Source: Allodiplogaster sudhausi
Taxonomy: Eukaryota; Nematoda; Chromadorea; Rhabditida; Diplogasteridae
Length of the DNA stretch: 64,000 nucleotides
NCBI GenBank assembly: GCA_945643635.1
Contig: CALZFC010000253.1
Span: forward strand, 195,001 to 259,000
Direction of reading: 5' to 3'
The position numbers and the translations under genes were made by a program. How positions within the stretch are numbered: position 1 is the stretch's first letter; the number at the start of each line of letters is the position of its first letter. Positions 61,038-64,000 of the stretch are shown one piece after another. A model generated the notes under the pieces. That model was not told the DNA's origin, made no database searches, and saw only the letters and a list, made by a program, of their open reading frames with translations.

Positions 61038-62817
61038 CTACTTCGCGGCGGGACCCTTAACTTCGTAGAAAGAGAGCATCGCGCAGTCTTCGAAGACTTC
61101 TTCGTCGCCTTTCGCGAATTTGGCCGCTTTTCCTTTGGTCCTGATCTGATAAAAAATACGCTCTTTCAGAACAATTTTAGCATTTAAAAGCATTTCATTG
61201 CCAAAAAAAAATAAAACTTCCGAAATGATCTCCACCAACCGGGAGAAGCCAGTCGTTGATTGCGAAGGGGAGATCGAGGTGGGCGGTGACTTCGTCAACG
61301 CGAGGATTATGCACGAGAAGAGTGCCCGTTCTGAGGTGAGTGTGCAGGAACTTCCAGCAGTCCGCCTGCAAATAGTTTTCTGAGAATTGATAACATCATA
61401 CTCGAATCGATAAAGAAACACAAAAAGAGTAAATATAAAATAAAAGAGAGAGAGAGAGAGCGAGAACAGAAAAGAAGAAGAAGAGAAGGAGATAACCTGT
61501 TCATCAGGAGAAGCGAAGAAGCAGAAGACATTGTTCATCACCACAAGATCAGCTTCCTCGACAACCTGCAAGAATAACTGTAGATAAGAAGATGCGCAAA
61601 ACAGTATTTTTTAAATCTTTTATTTAACAAATGTAATCAAAAAAGACGCAGCGTAAAATAATGCAGCAAAAATGTTTTTTCCAAGTAAATACGTCAGGTG
61701 GTTCAATGAACTATCAAAACATTTTAGTCTCGTGCTACAAACGAAAATGATATTAAGAAACCTTTGATTGCTGTCTGACGTCGCATGCTATAATGGAGAC
61801 CGACTGAAGGCCAAAGTCTTCCTTGACAGATTCCTCAAAATAAACCATTCTGACAATGTGATTTCTTATATTACTCGTTAGCTCGCGGTCACATATGAAA
61901 AAATAGTAGACCTGAATTTTGCAAAAGTCTTCATTAAGCTCGATCCCCGTTACGATAGCGCGACCATTGCTGAATAAAAAAAAGATGAACGTAACCACTT
62001 TACCATCTCATTGTCTTCTTTTCACTTTTCCATCCTTCTTAATCTCTCTATCTTTCTTTCTCTCTCTCTCTCCCCCCCCCCCAGCAAATTCACTTTCCAA
62101 CCTGAAGAGATGTGCGGCAGCCGTGACCGATCCGAGTCGTGAGCCAATGTCGAGAACATGGAAACCTTCTGGTTTAGTAGCCAACGGAACGAGTGACGTC
62201 ATTATGAACTCCAGCTGCAGGCTAGTCAACTACTGATATACTTCATAGGAACTTTCTCTCTAATGGCGATGCGAGTGAAAAACACTAGCGTCACACAATG
62301 ACAAAGGTAAACTTGAGACAATTCCGTATTTCGAAATTTTGATTCAAAATTTTTACTTTAAGCCCATTTAATTGAGAAACCTGAGGAATGGACAAAGAAT
62401 GCGAGATGAAAGTGAGCGGAGCCGTGTCCTTTCCTCCACACGATTTGCAGTAGGATCGACTCATCTTGCCTGAATTCATTTCTGCTCCATCCTTCAGCAT
62501 TCCTTTCAACAACCCCAAACAAAACGTTCAGGTTGCATTTAGAACCCCTAAACCATTAAAGCAAGAATTCTGCAATCTACGGTATAATATTTATCACTGA
62601 AATAACTCTCACAGATTGTCATTAAAAGTATCATGAAAAATCGAACATTAAAGAATTGATTATTATAAAACGAACCTTCTTGCACGAGCTCTTGCACTGC
62701 ATCGTCGTCGTACAGAAAACAGTCAACGTGAACCTGAAAAAGGATGCATACAAGAATACAACGAAATAGCACTGAAAAAGAAGAGAGAGATAGAGATAGA
62801 GAATGAGAGAGACAGAC

Positions 62818-62854
<37 letters not shown>

Positions 62855-63639
62855 CGGCCTACTGGCCATCACAACTCTGCACACATACGGTATTAGTCGA
62901 GTTGCACTCAGAATCGTAGCCGATCTTGGGCCAGAGAATCTTCTCGGATTCGAGTGTTGCCGTCACAGGAAGCTATAAATATATATACAAGTCGGAAATT
63001 TTTATTCTTCCGGATCACAAGTGTAAACTTAATTGCATGCTGCAGATGATCTTGATCCAGTTTAATCTAGAAAGAGTAGACTTGTCTGTGCAGTTGCTTG
63101 CCGTGTTTTTGTCTAATCCAAGAGGCAAAAGCAATTTTCACTAATGACAGAGCAATTAATATTATCAACATACAATTCCGCGAGAATTAACAGAACGCCC
63201 TGATAGAAGCCAACCTTCTGCCGCAGATGATATGCAATCTCGTGCAGCTTCCTAGTGGCCATGCTCATGCTTCCTCCTCTGTCCTCCCTCTCATCTCCGA
63301 ATCCTACCGTGTCTCCGATCCACTGCATGAAGGCGGGCGCATCCAAAAAGGTTATATCACTTCTTCTTACATATATTGTCAATATATTTCCCGTCAAATT
63401 CTAATGGAACGCAACGATGCAATACAGAATTCTGCGAGAACCCCCGACGAAAAAACCCTAAATGACTTTCGTAATGAGGCAGAGAAAGGAGGAAACAAGA
63501 GTGGAAAGGAGGGGAAGGAGAATTATTGCATAACTTTGATGGAAGAGAAGGAAAACAAAAGAAGAATACCTTTTGGTGCGACCCGCTCCAGAAGAGCGTA
63601 AAATGCCTCTTGCGCTTCTTTCAAGGATAAAGTAGTCAT
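61038..63639 (-). CDS. Uncharacterised SAM-dependent methyltransferase
   Basis: Class I methyltransferase-type protein in about 11 exons. Start ATG 63639 (MTTLSLKEAQEAFYALLERV), stop at 61038. Order of features: WIGDTVGFGDERED and KLHEIAYHLRQK (63213-63340), a middle block with HVDCFLYDDDAVQELVQEG (about 62677-62732), a CxxC pair in SRSYCKSCGGKDTAPLTFIS (near 62440) that may bind zinc, then the Rossmann core: motif I GFHVLDIGSRLGSVTAAAHL (near 62130), VTGIELNEDFCKIQ (61916-61970, acidic Glu for the SAM ribose), SIIACDVRQQSK, ADLVVMNNVFCFFASPDEQ (near 61520, the NN in place of the NPP seen in N-methyltransferases), GTLLVHNPRVDEV, and end FYEVKGPAAK. I recall related unnamed animal proteins with the same VDAFLYDDD, SRNYC..CG and DVGSRLG pattern. 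The substrate is unknown. The first intron boundary is not resolved in phase. An acceptor-like TTATAG lies directly before the ATG. Confidence 0.8.
62785..62857. repeat. GA microsatellite in a methyltransferase intron
   Basis: About 70 bases of interrupted (GA)n in the intron between the exons near 62677-62732 and 62884-62974. Confidence 0.92.
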
Positions 63640-64000
63640 CTATAATTCTATGCTGCAATATGCTTATTGATTAAAAGATAAGCTCAGGAGTCTTCAGAAT
63701 ATAGCCATTGCGAATTAAACACCAAACACACTGAAACAATACAATATTAACACGAGAATAAGTTTATCTGCAATAAGTAAAAAATGCAATGCCGATGACT
63801 TCAAAACCGGTATCGATAACCTTTTCACATCACAGTCAACCAATTTTTGTTGGCTAAGAATTTCACAACAATCTGATAAATCTTCCAGAAAAACCTATAT
63901 GCTGGAGAAGAGCAACAATGTAAATAATGTTAGTAGTTTATAATTAAAGATCTCGGCTAAGGGTTAGATAGATACATCTACTCGCAATGTTCTTTTGAAG
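63640..64000. other. Sequence upstream of the methyltransferase gene
   Basis: 360 bases of AT-rich unique sequence at the right edge, presumably the promoter and any 5' UTR of the methyltransferase. No coding block was recognised. Confidence 0.5.

Overview
The window is nuclear DNA of an animal, most likely an invertebrate. Every recognisable gene is split by short introns (mostly about 45-250 bases), and the set includes animal-type genes: Integrator subunit 1, a heparan sulfate 6-O-sulfotransferase, mitoguardin, MFSD11 and TMEM70. There is no prokaryotic operon, ribosome-binding site, CRISPR array or phage feature. The species cannot be named from sequence alone. Exon models were read by eye from splice signals, reading phase and remembered family sequences; no alignment was run.

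Layout. 1-14974 (-) is most of an INTS1 gene, cut off by the left edge. 15930-19144 (-) is an MFSD11/UNC-93-like transporter. 19.2-26.2 kb is gene-poor and full of GA/CT simple repeats. 26256-27894 (-) is a small prothymosin-like acidic protein. 27.9-33.9 kb is again repeat-rich with no supportable gene. 33896-37173 (-) is SURF6 and 37884-41054 (-) is mitoguardin, which is divergent from a small plus-strand gene (41678-43189) joining a CAP-Gly domain to a C-terminal RING finger. 43781-44643 (-) is an acidic unknown locus with two coding blocks that do not join in frame. 44997-45223 is a palindromic MITE-like element. 45911-47223 (-) is a complete five-exon gene for a secreted Ser/Thr-rich protein that matches no family I know. 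48160-48390 may be a frameshifted small gene. 48707-50677 (-) is TMEM70, 51425-55010 (-) is HS6ST, 55.0-61.0 kb is repeat-rich, and 61038-63639 (-) is an unnamed SAM-dependent methyltransferase.

All clear genes except the CAP-Gly/RING gene lie on the minus strand. They do not form one pathway. Integrator and SURF6 act in RNA processing and ribosome biogenesis. Mitoguardin and TMEM70 are mitochondrial, HS6ST is Golgi, and MFSD11 is a membrane carrier-like protein.

Most notable observations: a 1.37 kb near-perfect foldback (two arms of about 670 bases, 22-base loop) inside an INTS1 intron, which would be transcribed as a very long hairpin RNA; the 213-residue CAP-Gly/RING protein, an unusual domain pairing; the orphan secreted Ser/Thr-rich gene; the two-ORF acidic locus; an over-represented TACCGTA/TACGGTA motif; splice-acceptor-like AGs just before several start codons, hinting at trans-splicing or 5'UTR introns; and a GC-AG intron at the start of INTS1.
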